Below, piece by piece: positions 1 to 8,067 of a DNA stretch of 64,000 nucleotides. Within the stretch, counting starts at the first letter, position 1, and each line of letters begins with the position of its first letter. The position numbers and the translations under genes are program-made. Origin of the DNA: Pseudomonas sp. B20(2017) (GTDB taxonomy: Bacteria > Pseudomonadota > Gammaproteobacteria > Pseudomonadales > Pseudomonadaceae); NCBI RefSeq assembly GCF_002113125.1, contig NZ_NEJP01000018.1:1-64000 (forward strand), in the 5' to 3' direction. Under the pieces are notes generated by a model. It searched no databases. It was not told where the DNA came from and worked only from the letters and a program-made list of their open reading frames with translations.

Positions 1-129
1 GGAGGAGGGGCGAAATCTCCCACGGATCTGTACTGCGCCAACAGTCAGAATCGAGCCTTGTCCCTCCTCCTCCCTTCAAGTACCAGCATACAAGCGAGCC
101 TGCTCGCGATTGCGCTAAGCGCGGTCTAT
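1..129. other. Intergenic segment left of fadD2
   Basis: No gene is visible in this piece, which is cut by the left edge of the window. In related Pseudomonas a second acyl-CoA ligase gene (fadD1) follows fadD2, so this is probably the fadD2-fadD1 spacer and the leader of fadD1 on the minus strand (inference). It holds a single REP half (GCGAGCCTGCTCGCGA, about 93-108). It also holds complementary purine/pyrimidine tracts at 1-9 (GGAGGAGGG) and 62-70 (CCCTCCTCC) that could pair. Confidence 0.5.
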
Positions 130-1818
130 TTATGCGATATCGCGCAACTCCCGCCGCAGGATTTTCCCGACAGGCGTCATCGGCAACGACTCACGCAGCA
201 CGATGTGTTTCGGCACCTTGTACGCGGTGAAATTCTCTTTGCAGTAGGCCTTCAGCTCTTCCAGGCTCACGCCGGTTTCCCGCGCCACCACAAACAGCTT
301 CACCGCCTCCCCTGAGCGCTCGTCCGGCACGCCGATCACCGCGCAGTTGGCGACTTTCGGGTGAGCCATCACCACGTCTTCGATTTCGTTCGGGTACACG
401 TTGAAACCCGAGACGATGATCATGTCTTTCTTGCGATCGACGATGCGCACGAAACCGTCCGGGTCGATCACAGCAATGTCGCCGGACTTGAACCAGCCTT
501 CTGCATCCAGCACCTCGGCGGTGGCCTCGGGTTTGTTCCAGTAGCCCTTCATGATCTGCGGGCCCTTGATGCACAGCTCGCCACGCTCGCCCAGGGGTTG
601 CTCGACGCCGTCGTCATTGAGGACCTTCAAGCGGGTGCCCGGCACCGGCAGGCCGACCGTGCCGATCCGAGACAGCTCGCCGTACGGGTTGGTGCAGGCT
701 ACCGGCGAGGTTTCGGTCAGGCCGTAGCCTTCGGTGATGCGGCAACCGGTGAGTTGCTCCCAACGCTCGGCAGTGGCCTTGACCAACGCGGTGCCGCCGG
801 AATTGGTGAGTTTGAGCGTGGAGAAATCCAGGGTCTTGAAGTCCGGATGATCCATCAGCGCGACGAACAGGGTGTTGAGCCCCAGCAGTGCCGAAAACTT
901 CCAGTTCTTCAGCTCCTTGATAAAGCCACCGATGTCTCGCGGATTGGTAATCAGCACGTTGTGATTGCCGGACACCATCATGCACATGCAATTCGCGGTG
1001 AAGGCATAGATGTGGTACAGCGGCAGCGGCGCGATCATCACTTCCTGACCTTCGCGCAACAACGGCTGACCGTCGCTGCCGAACTGACCAAGACAGGCAC
1101 GCACCTGCTGCATGTTCGCCACCAGATTGCCGTGGGTGAGCATCGCGCCCTTGGCCAGACCGGTGGTGCCACCGGTGTATTGCAGGACCGCAATGTCGTC
1201 CAGGCCGACCTTCAGCGGCTTGATGCCCAGGCCCCGGCCCATGCGCAACGCGCTCTTGAAGGAAATCGCCTGGGGCAGCGAATACGCCGGCACCATCTTC
1301 TTCACTTTGCTGACCACGGTGTTGATCAGCCAGCCCTTGGCGGTGGGCATCAAGTCGCCCATCTTCGCTTCGATCAGGTACTGAATGTCGGTGTCCGGCA
1401 GCACTTCCTGGACCTTCTGGCCGAACATGTTCAGGTACACCAGCGCCCGGGCACCGGAGTCCTTGAACTGGTGACGCATCTCGCGTGCGGTGTACAGCGG
1501 GTTGGTGTTGACCACGATCAGCCCGGCACGGAGGGCACCGAACACGGCAATCGGATAATGCAGGACGTTGGGCATCTGCACCGCGATGCGATCCCCCGGC
1601 ACCAGGTCGGTGTGGGCTTGCAGATAACCGGCGAACGCGGCGCTCTGGCGCTCCAGCTCGGCATAGGTCAGGGTCACGCCCATGTTGCTGAACGCCGGGC
1701 GATCAGCGAATTTCTTGCAGGAACGCTCGAACACCTCGATCACCGACTTGAACTCACCCGCGTCGATGTCCAGGGGTACGCCCGCAGGGCGTTTGTCATT
1801 CCAGAAATCAGGTTGCAT
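130..1818 (-). CDS. fadD2: Long-chain-fatty-acid--CoA ligase FadD2
   Basis: This 562-residue enzyme activates long-chain fatty acids to acyl-CoA with ATP, the entry step of beta-oxidation at the inner membrane. The length is normal for bacterial FadD. The AMP-binding P-loop motif YTGGTTGLAKGA lies near residues 212-223. The later adenylate-forming signatures GYGLTET and GWFKSGD are present, and the C-terminal catalytic lysine region ends in PMTPVGKILRRELRD. The ATG at 1818 follows a GAGGACAAG-type ribosome site. A hydrolase and a MaoC hydratase are read divergently, the same order as fadD2 with PA3301-PA3302 in P. aeruginosa, which is why fadD2 is chosen over fadD1. Naming between the two paralogues is by context. 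Confidence 0.92.
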   Translation of the reverse strand: MQPDFWNDKRPAGVPLDIDAGEFKSVIEVFERSCKKFADRPAFSNMGVTLTYAELERQSAAFAGYLQAHTDLVPGDRIAVQMPNVLHYPIAVFGALRAGLIVVNTNPLYTAREMRHQFKDSGARALVYLNMFGQKVQEVLPDTDIQYLIEAKMGDLMPTAKGWLINTVVSKVKKMVPAYSLPQAISFKSALRMGRGLGIKPLKVGLDDIAVLQYTGGTTGLAKGAMLTHGNLVANMQQVRACLGQFGSDGQPLLREGQEVMIAPLPLYHIYAFTANCMCMMVSGNHNVLITNPRDIGGFIKELKNWKFSALLGLNTLFVALMDHPDFKTLDFSTLKLTNSGGTALVKATAERWEQLTGCRITEGYGLTETSPVACTNPYGELSRIGTVGLPVPGTRLKVLNDDGVEQPLGERGELCIKGPQIMKGYWNKPEATAEVLDAEGWFKSGDIAVIDPDGFVRIVDRKKDMIIVSGFNVYPNEIEDVVMAHPKVANCAVIGVPDERSGEAVKLFVVARETGVSLEELKAYCKENFTAYKVPKHIVLRESLPMTPVGKILRRELRDIA

Positions 1819-2065
1819 TGTTCTTGTCCTCTTTACCTGAGCCGATCCGGGGCCGCTTCGCTGTCATTTCTTTCTGTCCCTGAAAAAGCCGAGAGCAAAA
1901 AGCGGGCTTCACGGACACTAGCAGCTATGGTCAATCAGGCAAATATGGGCAAGGTCGTCATTGATCGTGTGAATCTTCCTGCCGTGGCGTGAGCTGATCG
2001 GACGCGCTATACAATGCAATCTCTGCAATCCCTTGCAACAAAAGCATGCCGCAAAAGGAATCGCC

Positions 2066-3010
2066 ATGATCCACGACACCTTCTGGCTGGACGCGAGTGA
2101 CCGCAGCCGCCTCTTCGTCAACCTGTGGCTGCCGAACGCGCCGCTGAAGGCGGTGATTCTGCTGGCCCACGGCATGGCGGAACACAGCGCCCGCTACGCT
2201 CGGCTGGCAGAGGCGTTCTGCGCTGAAGGCTACGGTGTGTACGCGCCCGATCAGCGCGGTCATGGCAAAACCGCCGATCATGGGACGCTGGGGCATTTCG
2301 CCGATGACGATGGCTGGTGCAAGGTGGTCGGTGACCTGGCCAGCCTCAACCAGCACATCGGCCAGCGCCATCCGGGAGTGCCGATCGTGCTGCTCGGGCA
2401 CAGCATGGGCAGCTACATCGCGCAGGCCTATTTACTGCATCACAGCGCCAGCCTGCATGGCGCGATTCTCAGCGGCTCGAATTTCCAGCCGGTTGCGCTG
2501 TACCGAGCGGCCCGGCAGATCGCCCGGTTCGAAAAGCTGCGCCAGGGCGGCAAGGGCCGCAGCGCGCTGATCGAATGGCTGTCGTTCGGTTCGTTCAACA
2601 ATAAATTCAAACCGGCGCGCACCGCGTTTGACTGGTTGAGTCGCGACCCGGCCGAGGTCGACAAGTACGCCACCGATCCGCTGTGCGGCTTTCGCTGCAC
2701 CAATCAGTTGTGGATCGACCTGCTCGGCGGGTTGCAGCAAATCAGCAAAGCGTCCAATCTCGCCCAGATTGATCCGGGCCTGCCGCTGCTGGTGATCGGC
2801 GGCGAATGTGATCCGGTGAGTGAAGGCAAGCGTCTGACTGATCTGGCCAATGCCTTGCGCGCGGCCGGCAGCCAGAACCTGCAACTCAGGATCTACCCGC
2901 AGGCGCGGCACGAATTGTTCAACGAGAGCAACCGCGACGAAGTGACCGCCGATGTGCTGGCCTGGATCGACCAGGCCCTGAGCCATCGCCGGCCGCACCG
3001 CAGCGAATAA
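2066..3010 (+). CDS. Alpha/beta hydrolase, monoacylglycerol-lipase-like
   Basis: A 314-residue serine hydrolase of the alpha/beta fold with the lysophospholipase/monoacylglycerol lipase pattern (Hydrolase_4). The nucleophile elbow GHSMG is near residues 111-115. The oxyanion segment LLAHGMAEHS lies near residue 32, and the late ARHELFNE histidine completes the likely triad. The start at 2066 is preferred because AAAAGGAA stands just before it; an upstream in-frame ATG at 2033 lacks a good site. It is followed 42 bases later by a MaoC gene on the same strand and is divergent from fadD2. This suggests it frees fatty acids from a glyceride or ester for the FadD2 route (inference). The substrate is unknown. 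Confidence 0.85.
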   Translation: MIHDTFWLDASDRSRLFVNLWLPNAPLKAVILLAHGMAEHSARYARLAEAFCAEGYGVYAPDQRGHGKTADHGTLGHFADDDGWCKVVGDLASLNQHIGQRHPGVPIVLLGHSMGSYIAQAYLLHHSASLHGAILSGSNFQPVALYRAARQIARFEKLRQGGKGRSALIEWLSFGSFNNKFKPARTAFDWLSRDPAEVDKYATDPLCGFRCTNQLWIDLLGGLQQISKASNLAQIDPGLPLLVIGGECDPVSEGKRLTDLANALRAAGSQNLQLRIYPQARHELFNESNRDEVTADVLAWIDQALSHRRPHRSE

Positions 3011-3052
3011 TTTTTTGTGGATTCATTTCATCCGTCACAGGAATTCAGACCC

Positions 3053-3523
3053 ATGACCCAGGTTACCAACATCCCTTACGAAGCCCTCGAAGTGGGCCAG
3101 ACCGCGAGCTACAGCAAGACTGTCGAGGAACGCGACATTCAGCTGTTCGCCGCGATGTCCGGTGATCACAACCCGGTGCACCTGGACGCCGAGTTCGCCG
3201 CCGCCAGCATGTTCAAGGAACGCATCGCCCACGGCATGTTCAGCGGTGCGCTGATCAGTGCGGCAGTGGCTTGCGAGCTGCCGGGGCCGGGCACCATTTA
3301 TATCGGTCAGCAAATGAGCTTTCAGAAGCCGGTGAAGATCGGCGACACCCTGACCGTGCGCCTGGAAATCCTCGAAAAGCTGCCGAAGTTCCGTGTGCGC
3401 ATCGCCACTCGCGTATTCAACCAGCGCGATGAGCTGGTGGTGGACGGTGAGGCCGAGATCCTCGCGCCGCGCAAGCAACAGACCGTTACCCTGCCGACGT
3501 TGCCGGCGATCAGCATCGGCTGA
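3053..3523 (+). CDS. MaoC-like (R)-specific hydratase/dehydratase
   Basis: A 156-residue hot-dog-fold protein of the MaoC family, which hydrates enoyl-CoA. The hydratase 2 motif is seen as FAAMSGDHNPVHLD, with the catalytic Asp and His, followed by FKERIAHGMFSGALIS. The length fits a single-domain (R)-enoyl-CoA hydratase. The ATG at 3053 has ACAGGAATTC ahead of it; an upstream GTG at 3017 is less likely. It lies directly downstream of the hydrolase, probably in one operon, next to fadD2, so a role in fatty-acid turnover is likely. The exact chain length and product (beta-oxidation versus PHA precursor) cannot be read from the sequence. Confidence 0.88.
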   Translation: MTQVTNIPYEALEVGQTASYSKTVEERDIQLFAAMSGDHNPVHLDAEFAAASMFKERIAHGMFSGALISAAVACELPGPGTIYIGQQMSFQKPVKIGDTLTVRLEILEKLPKFRVRIATRVFNQRDELVVDGEAEILAPRKQQTVTLPTLPAISIG

Positions 3524-3544
3524 TTTTTTCTGCAAAAAAACAAA

Positions 3545-3632
3545 GTGGGAGCGAGCTTGCTCGCGATAGGGCCAGACCAGTCAACATCAGCGTTGAATGT
3601 CGGTCCATCATCGCGAGCAAGCTCGCTCCCAC
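3545..3632. repeat. REP doublet (REPIN-like)
   Basis: Two inverted copies of a 22-base palindromic unit (GTGGGAGCGAGCTTGCTC and its complement) flank about 44 bases of spacer. It lies between the convergent maoC-like and DUF2383 genes and could act as a shared stem-loop terminator or a RAYT-mobilised element. Confidence 0.9.
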
Positions 3633-3647
3633 AGTTTTCAGGGATGC

Positions 3648-4115
3648 TTACGAGCGGGCGCGAGCCTGGTTACGCAGCGCTTTCACCTGATCGTGATTGC
3701 GTTGCACACCATGGTACTGGCGCTCGACCAGATCACGGATACCCACCAGGTTGTGCTTGTTGATCTTCTCGATCGCTTCACGATAAGCCTTCAGGGCGTG
3801 ATCCTCACCGCGCTCGGCTTCGTTGAGCACCGCTTCTTCGTCCTTGCCGGTGAACATCGCTTTGACGTCGACCCAGCGACGGTGCAGATCACCGCTGACA
3901 CTGGTCGAGGTTTCCGGATCGCCACCCATCGAACGCACGGCGGCTTGCAGCTCGGCCGCAGCCGTGGCGCAATCGGCAGAGCGCTGCGTGAACAGAGCTT
4001 TCAGCTCTGGATGCTTGATGTCTTCAGCGCAGGTCTTGAACCCTTCCTGACCGTCCTTGCTGGTTTCGATCAGGTCGTTGAGGACGGAGATGGCTTCTTT
4101 ATTCATGTCAGTCAT
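3648..4115 (-). CDS. PA2169-family four-helix-bundle protein (DUF2383)
   Basis: A 155-residue soluble, mostly helical protein. It matches the PA2169/DUF2383 family by its opening NKEAISVLNDLIETSKDGQEGF and the later DHALKAYREAIEK segment, a ferritin-like four-helix-bundle fold. Family members are general-stress-type proteins of unknown activity. The gene stands alone and is read leftwards from an unusually AT-rich upstream region (4116-4250). A REP doublet follows the stop. No catalytic residues can be assigned with confidence. Confidence 0.82.
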   Translation of the reverse strand: MTDMNKEAISVLNDLIETSKDGQEGFKTCAEDIKHPELKALFTQRSADCATAAAELQAAVRSMGGDPETSTSVSGDLHRRWVDVKAMFTGKDEEAVLNEAERGEDHALKAYREAIEKINKHNLVGIRDLVERQYHGVQRNHDQVKALRNQARARS

Positions 4116-4320
4116 TTTTCAATTCCTTGCGTGGGTTAAAGATGCAAGGAGTGTTGCAGTGGTCATGCCAGCTTTTTATTTTCAATTTAATTGTTAATTT
4201 TCAATAAGTTACAAATACAACCAAAATCTGTATGCCTGTTATTTGCATGATCTGTCATTTGGCCTGCATGCAGAATGCCTGTATTTTCCGAAGTGTTTTC
4301 AAAGCCAGACGATTCCAACG
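4116..4320. other. AT-rich divergent intergenic region
   Basis: This 205-base spacer lies between the divergent DUF2383 and DUF3820 genes. Its first half is much richer in A and T than the flanking genes and must carry the leftward promoter. No recognised operator was found. Confidence 0.5.
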
Positions 4321-4557
4321 ATGAACCCTGAAAAGCTCGAACTGCTGATCACCCGCGAAATGCCCTTCGGCAAGTACAAGGGCCGGATCATTGCCGACCT
4401 GCCAGGCCCCTACCTGAACTGGTTTGCCCGGGAAGGATTTCCCCATGGCGAACTGGGCGGACTGCTGGCGTTGATGCAGGAAATCGATCACAACGGCCTG
4501 TCGGAACTGCTAGAACCGCTGCGCGCCAAACATGGCAAACCTGCCCCGCGCCACTGA
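4321..4557 (+). CDS. DUF3820 family small protein
   Basis: A 78-residue protein whose core, MPFGKYKGRIIADLPGPYLNW followed by FAREGF, is the signature of DUF3820. That Pfam family is labelled a putative quorum-sensing-regulated virulence factor from its P. aeruginosa member. The ATG at 4321 is chosen because the family starts just before this core; an in-frame upstream ATG at 4243 would add a non-conserved tail. It ends 30 bases before the class-V aminotransferase gene and may share its transcript. The biochemical function is unknown. Confidence 0.8.
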   Translation: MNPEKLELLITREMPFGKYKGRIIADLPGPYLNWFAREGFPHGELGGLLALMQEIDHNGLSELLEPLRAKHGKPAPRH

Positions 4558-4587
4558 GGCGTTACCCTGATCCGAGTCGAGTCGACC

Positions 4588-5769
4588 ATGCCCGATAACA
4601 CCCGCCGCGCCCGAGACGAAGCCTTCTGGCAAACGTTCGCCGACCGTTACGACCGCCACCCAGGCCCCGTGAATCTGGAGAACGGTTACTTCGGGCGCAT
4701 GTCGCGCACCGTGGTCGAGGAGTACCAGCGCAACATCGAGCTGATCAACAACAGCAACTCGATCTACGTGCGCCAGCGTTTCGAGCAGCACGACAGCCTC
4801 GATATCCACGCACAACTGGCCGAGCTGATTGGCGTACGCGCGCAAAGCGTGGCGTTCACCCACAACGCCACTGCCGGCCTGCAATCGCTGATCCGCAACT
4901 ACAACCGCCTGCAGCCTGGCGATCAGGTGCTGATCTGCGATCTGGAGTACGACACGGTCAAGGGCGCCATGCGCTGGCTGGCGCAGCATCGCGGGGTCGA
5001 GGTGATCGAGATCGAGCACGCCCACCCCGCCACCTTCGACAGCCTGCTGGCCACATACCGCGAAGCCTTTATCCGTTATCCGAAGCTCAAGCTGATGGCC
5101 CTGACCCACGTCACCCATCGCACCGGGCTGGTGATGCCGGTGCAGGCCATTGCCGCGCTGGCCAAGGAACACGGCGTCGACATCATCCTTGATGGTGCCC
5201 ATGCCCTTGGTCAGATCGAGTTCGACCTGGAAGCGCTGGGCATCGCCTTCGCCGGTTACAACCTGCACAAGTGGATCGGCTCGCCGCTGACCCTCGGTTT
5301 TATCTACATCGCACCGCAGCGCCTGGCCGACATCGATCCGGACATGGGCGAGATGCATTTTCCGGTCGGCGACATACGCTCACGCACGCCCTACAGCACG
5401 CCGAACGTTCCGGCGCTGATGACCCTGCCGTTGGTATTCGAGGAACACCGCTCACTGGGTGGCGCCGCCGCCAAAGGCGCGCGGGTGAATTACCTGCGCA
5501 ACCTGTGGGTCAGCGCCGTGCGTAACCTGCCGGGCATCGAAGTCATGACCCCGGACGATCCGCGTCTGTATTGCGGCATCACCTCGATGCGTTTTACCCG
5601 GCATGCCGACCAGCAGGCGATGGTCGAACGCCTGCTCAACGACTACAACCTGTTCACTGTCGTGCGCAACGGCGCAGCCTGCGGGCCGTGCATCCGCGTC
5701 ACACCGTCGCTGACCACCACGGCGGCGGAGATTCAGTCGCTGATTCTGGCGCTGAATGAACTGCGTTAA
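4588..5769 (+). CDS. Class-V PLP-dependent aminotransferase-fold enzyme
   Basis: A 393-residue fold-type I PLP enzyme of aminotransferase class V, the group of isopenicillin N epimerase, cysteine desulfurase and kynureninase-like proteins. The Schiff-base lysine is K228 in GYNLHKWIGSPL. The upstream DGAHALGQ carries the Asp that holds the pyridine nitrogen. AFTHNATAG near residue 90 is the phosphate-binding part. No desulfurase-type active-site cysteine loop is evident. Its stop overlaps by 4 bases the stop of the convergent dioxygenase gene. The substrate is unknown; epimerase-like or lyase activity is more likely than transamination given the close class-V relatives (inference). Confidence 0.82.
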   Translation: MPDNTRRARDEAFWQTFADRYDRHPGPVNLENGYFGRMSRTVVEEYQRNIELINNSNSIYVRQRFEQHDSLDIHAQLAELIGVRAQSVAFTHNATAGLQSLIRNYNRLQPGDQVLICDLEYDTVKGAMRWLAQHRGVEVIEIEHAHPATFDSLLATYREAFIRYPKLKLMALTHVTHRTGLVMPVQAIAALAKEHGVDIILDGAHALGQIEFDLEALGIAFAGYNLHKWIGSPLTLGFIYIAPQRLADIDPDMGEMHFPVGDIRSRTPYSTPNVPALMTLPLVFEEHRSLGGAAAKGARVNYLRNLWVSAVRNLPGIEVMTPDDPRLYCGITSMRFTRHADQQAMVERLLNDYNLFTVVRNGAACGPCIRVTPSLTTTAAEIQSLILALNELR

Positions 5770-6482
5770 ACCGTGTACTTGTCGAAGTCCTCAGGCTTGA
5801 TCTGCGACGACACCGCAAAGGTGTCGATGCCGATCGTGAGGTGACCGAAGTAACCGTCCTCGTGGGATTCGCGGCCGATCGGCCAGACAGTCAAGGTCGA
5901 AGCGTCTCCGCCCATATCGGTGTAATAGCTGTCCTGGGCGTTGCACAGCGGCAGCGAGCCGCGCCCGCGATAGGCCTTGGCATTAAGCACGCCACGGGAA
6001 ACAACCTCCGGGAAATACAGCTGCCCGACCCACGCCACATTACGTTCCTCAAGGTACTCGTTGCCTGAGACGATGCGCACCGCCACATGAATGTGCAGCG
6101 CGCGCCCCGCGTAGAAACCCGGATAGATCGTGGTGAAGCGCACCCTGCCCTTGTGATCGCTGAACTGACCGCCGCGCAAATAAGTGTCATCGTCGGTTCG
6201 CGGGATCGAGCCAATGTCTTCGACGTCGACTTCCAGATCCGGATTGATCCGACTCCAGCCTGAATAGGCGCCACGCGCGTTGCAATGCCAGATGTCCACC
6301 AGTGCACCGCTGACCGGCTCGGCGGTCATGGCGTCGACGATGGTCAGGCGCAGTAGCAGCGGCAGGCCTTCGGCGCCTTCGCTGATGTTGCGGCGCAGCA
6401 GTTTGGGATTGCGAAAATATGGCCCGGCGACTTGCTCGGGGGCCAGTTGATAAACCGATGGGGCTGAAGACTGGTTATCCAT
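5766..6482 (-). CDS. Intradiol ring-cleavage dioxygenase family protein
   Basis: A 238-residue protein of the catechol/protocatechuate intradiol dioxygenase superfamily, non-haem Fe(III) enzymes that open aromatic diols. The four expected iron ligands are visible: Y73 (CNARGAYSGW), Y124 (YPGFYAGR), H130 and H132 (LHIHV). R127, in the usual place, may steady the substrate. It is shorter than CatA and lacks a long N-terminal helical linker, so it resembles the stand-alone protocatechuate-3,4-dioxygenase-like branch. No other aromatic-degradation gene is nearby, so the substrate is open. A 15-base tandem repeat lies about 70-100 bases upstream. Confidence 0.8.
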   Translation of the reverse strand: MDNQSSAPSVYQLAPEQVAGPYFRNPKLLRRNISEGAEGLPLLLRLTIVDAMTAEPVSGALVDIWHCNARGAYSGWSRINPDLEVDVEDIGSIPRTDDDTYLRGGQFSDHKGRVRFTTIYPGFYAGRALHIHVAVRIVSGNEYLEERNVAWVGQLYFPEVVSRGVLNAKAYRGRGSLPLCNAQDSYYTDMGGDASTLTVWPIGRESHEDGYFGHLTIGIDTFAVSSQIKPEDFDKYTV

Positions 6483-6550
6483 GACGCGTTCTCTCTTCCA
6501 TAAGATGAACGCAGGTTAACGCCACGCGCGCAGCCAGGTGCGGTAACTAT

Positions 6551-6580
6551 GTATCTCCAAATAACGTATCTCCAGATAAC
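6551..6580. repeat. 15-base tandem direct repeat
   Basis: GTATCTCCAAATAAC is followed at once by GTATCTCCAGATAAC, two copies differing at one base. They sit in the promoter region of the intradiol dioxygenase gene and could be a regulator binding site (inference). Confidence 0.6.
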
Positions 6581-6596
6581 GAAGTTTTTCGCGGGC

Positions 6597-6629
6597 AAAA
6601 AAAAACGGTGCACCGACCAAGCGCACCGT
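6597..6629 (-). terminator. Rho-independent terminator of zwf-pgl-eda
   Basis: Read leftwards, an ACGGTGC/GCACCGT stem with an 11-base loop is followed by nine U residues (the A run at 6597-6605). It lies just beyond the eda stop. Confidence 0.8.
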
Positions 6630-6670
6630 AAAGCCGTAGAACACACAACGAAGTGTAGGGTTGAAACTGA

Positions 6671-7336
6671 TCAGTCCAGCAGCGCCAACGCCTCGGCGGT
6701 GCATTCCTGAATGCGGGCCCAGTCGCCGTTCTTGATCCACTCCGGATCGAGCATCCAGCTACCGCCCACGCACATGACGTTTTTCAGCGCCATGTAGCTC
6801 TTGATGTTGGCAGGGCCGACGCCGCCGGTCGGGCAGAATTTCACTTCGCCGAACGGACCGCCAAGGGCCTTGATTGCCGCCACGCCGCCGCTGACTTCAG
6901 CCGGGAACAGCTTGAAGCGGCGATAACCCAGGCCATAGCCTTCCATGATGCCGGAGGCATTGCTGATGCCCGGCAGCAGCGGGATCGGGCTCTCAACGCT
7001 GGCTTCCAGCAGGTCACGAGTAATGCCTGGGGTAACGATGAATTGCGAACCGGCCGCTTCCGCCGCGGCCAGCATGTTGCGGTCGAGCACGGTGCCAGCA
7101 CCGGTCACCAGTTCCGGGCGCTGTTCGCGCAGGATCTGGATCGCCTTGAGGCCGAACTGCGAACGCAAGGTCACTTCCAGCGCGGTCAGACCGCCAGCAG
7201 CCAGGGCGTCGGCCAGCGGCAGCACGTCCTGTTCGCGGGCGATGGTGATCACCGGCAGAATCCGCGCCTTGGCGCAGAGGCTGTCGATCAGGGCAACTTT
7301 GTCCGCCATGGAAACGGTCGGGGATGGAATTGTCAT
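6671..7336 (-). CDS. eda: 2-dehydro-3-deoxy-6-phosphogluconate aldolase
   Basis: KDPG aldolase (221 residues) splits KDPG to pyruvate and glyceraldehyde-3-phosphate, the last Entner-Doudoroff step; it also has KHG aldolase activity in relatives. The Schiff-base lysine is K142 in GYRRFKLFPAE. The catalytic Glu is in LEVTLRS (E54), and GTVLD and the phosphate-binding CPTGGV are present. The ATG at 7336 is preferred because AAGGAA stands 9 bases before it. The open frame runs up to a GTG at 7363 overlapping pgl, but that start has no good site. It is the last gene of zwf-pgl-eda, the HexR-controlled operon of Pseudomonas. Confidence 0.96.
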   Translation of the reverse strand: MTIPSPTVSMADKVALIDSLCAKARILPVITIAREQDVLPLADALAAGGLTALEVTLRSQFGLKAIQILREQRPELVTGAGTVLDRNMLAAAEAAGSQFIVTPGITRDLLEASVESPIPLLPGISNASGIMEGYGLGYRRFKLFPAEVSGGVAAIKALGGPFGEVKFCPTGGVGPANIKSYMALKNVMCVGGSWMLDPEWIKNGDWARIQECTAEALALLD

Positions 7337-7353
7337 AGCGGCTGTTCCTTGGC

Positions 7354-8067
7354 TCATGGGCACCAGTAAATCTCTAACGTAGGTTGCAGAAACGCGCGAA
7401 CCGGCATGGCGGCGACGTCGTTGGATGCCAGTGCGGCATTCAGGGTGGTCAGTTTCGACTGACCGGAAATCGACAGAATCTTGTGCCGGGCCGAGGCCAG
7501 CAGGGCGCGACTCATGGTCAGGCGCTGACGCGGCACGCTGGGTGCCAGCATCGGCCAGCAGCGACGGGTGCCGTCGGCTTGCAGGGCTTCGGCCAGGTTC
7601 GGGCTGTCGGGGAACAGCGACGCGGTGTGGCCGTCATCGCCCATGCCCAGTACCAGCACGTCGATTGGCGGCAACTCGGCGAGCAAACGATCGGCCTGCT
7701 CCGCAGCCTGCTCGACGTTGGCCGCCGCGCTGTAAAGGCTGAGGAACTGCGCCTTGGCCGCCGGGCCCTTGAGCAGATACTGCTTGAGCAGACCGGCGTT
7801 GCTGTCGGGGTGTTCGACCGGCACCCAGCGTTCGTCGGCCAGAGTCACGACGACCTTCGACCAGTCCAGTTCCTGCTTGGCCAGGTGCTGGAAAAACGCC
7901 ACCGGGCTACGACCGCCGGACACCACCAGCACGGCGTTGCCGCGTGCCGCCAGCGCTTCGCTCAATTGCTTGGCGACATTCAGCGCCAGGCCTTCGGCGA
8001 GCAGCACCGGGCTCTTGAATTCGTGGGCATTCACGCCCTCGGGCAGTTTCACTTCAGATATCGCCAT
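7354..8067 (-). CDS. pgl: 6-phosphogluconolactonase
   Basis: A 237-residue cytosolic lactonase that hydrolyses 6-phosphogluconolactone to 6-phosphogluconate. It is of the DevB/NagB-like type, with SGGRSPVAFF near the N-terminus, ADERWVP, and the GMGDDGHTASLFP motif that bears the catalytic His. The start overlaps the end of zwf by 14 bases and the stop lies 17 bases before the eda start, so the three are translated as one operon. Confidence 0.96.
   Translation of the reverse strand: MAISEVKLPEGVNAHEFKSPVLLAEGLALNVAKQLSEALAARGNAVLVVSGGRSPVAFFQHLAKQELDWSKVVVTLADERWVPVEHPDSNAGLLKQYLLKGPAAKAQFLSLYSAAANVEQAAEQADRLLAELPPIDVLVLGMGDDGHTASLFPDSPNLAEALQADGTRRCWPMLAPSVPRQRLTMSRALLASARHKILSISGQSKLTTLNAALASNDVAAMPVRAFLQPTLEIYWCP

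Noticed and set aside
361..1992. 543-codon open frame opposite fadD2
   Set aside because: It is the antisense shadow of a GC-rich gene with clear AMP-ligase motifs; its translation is His/Gln/Arg-rich and matches no family I know.
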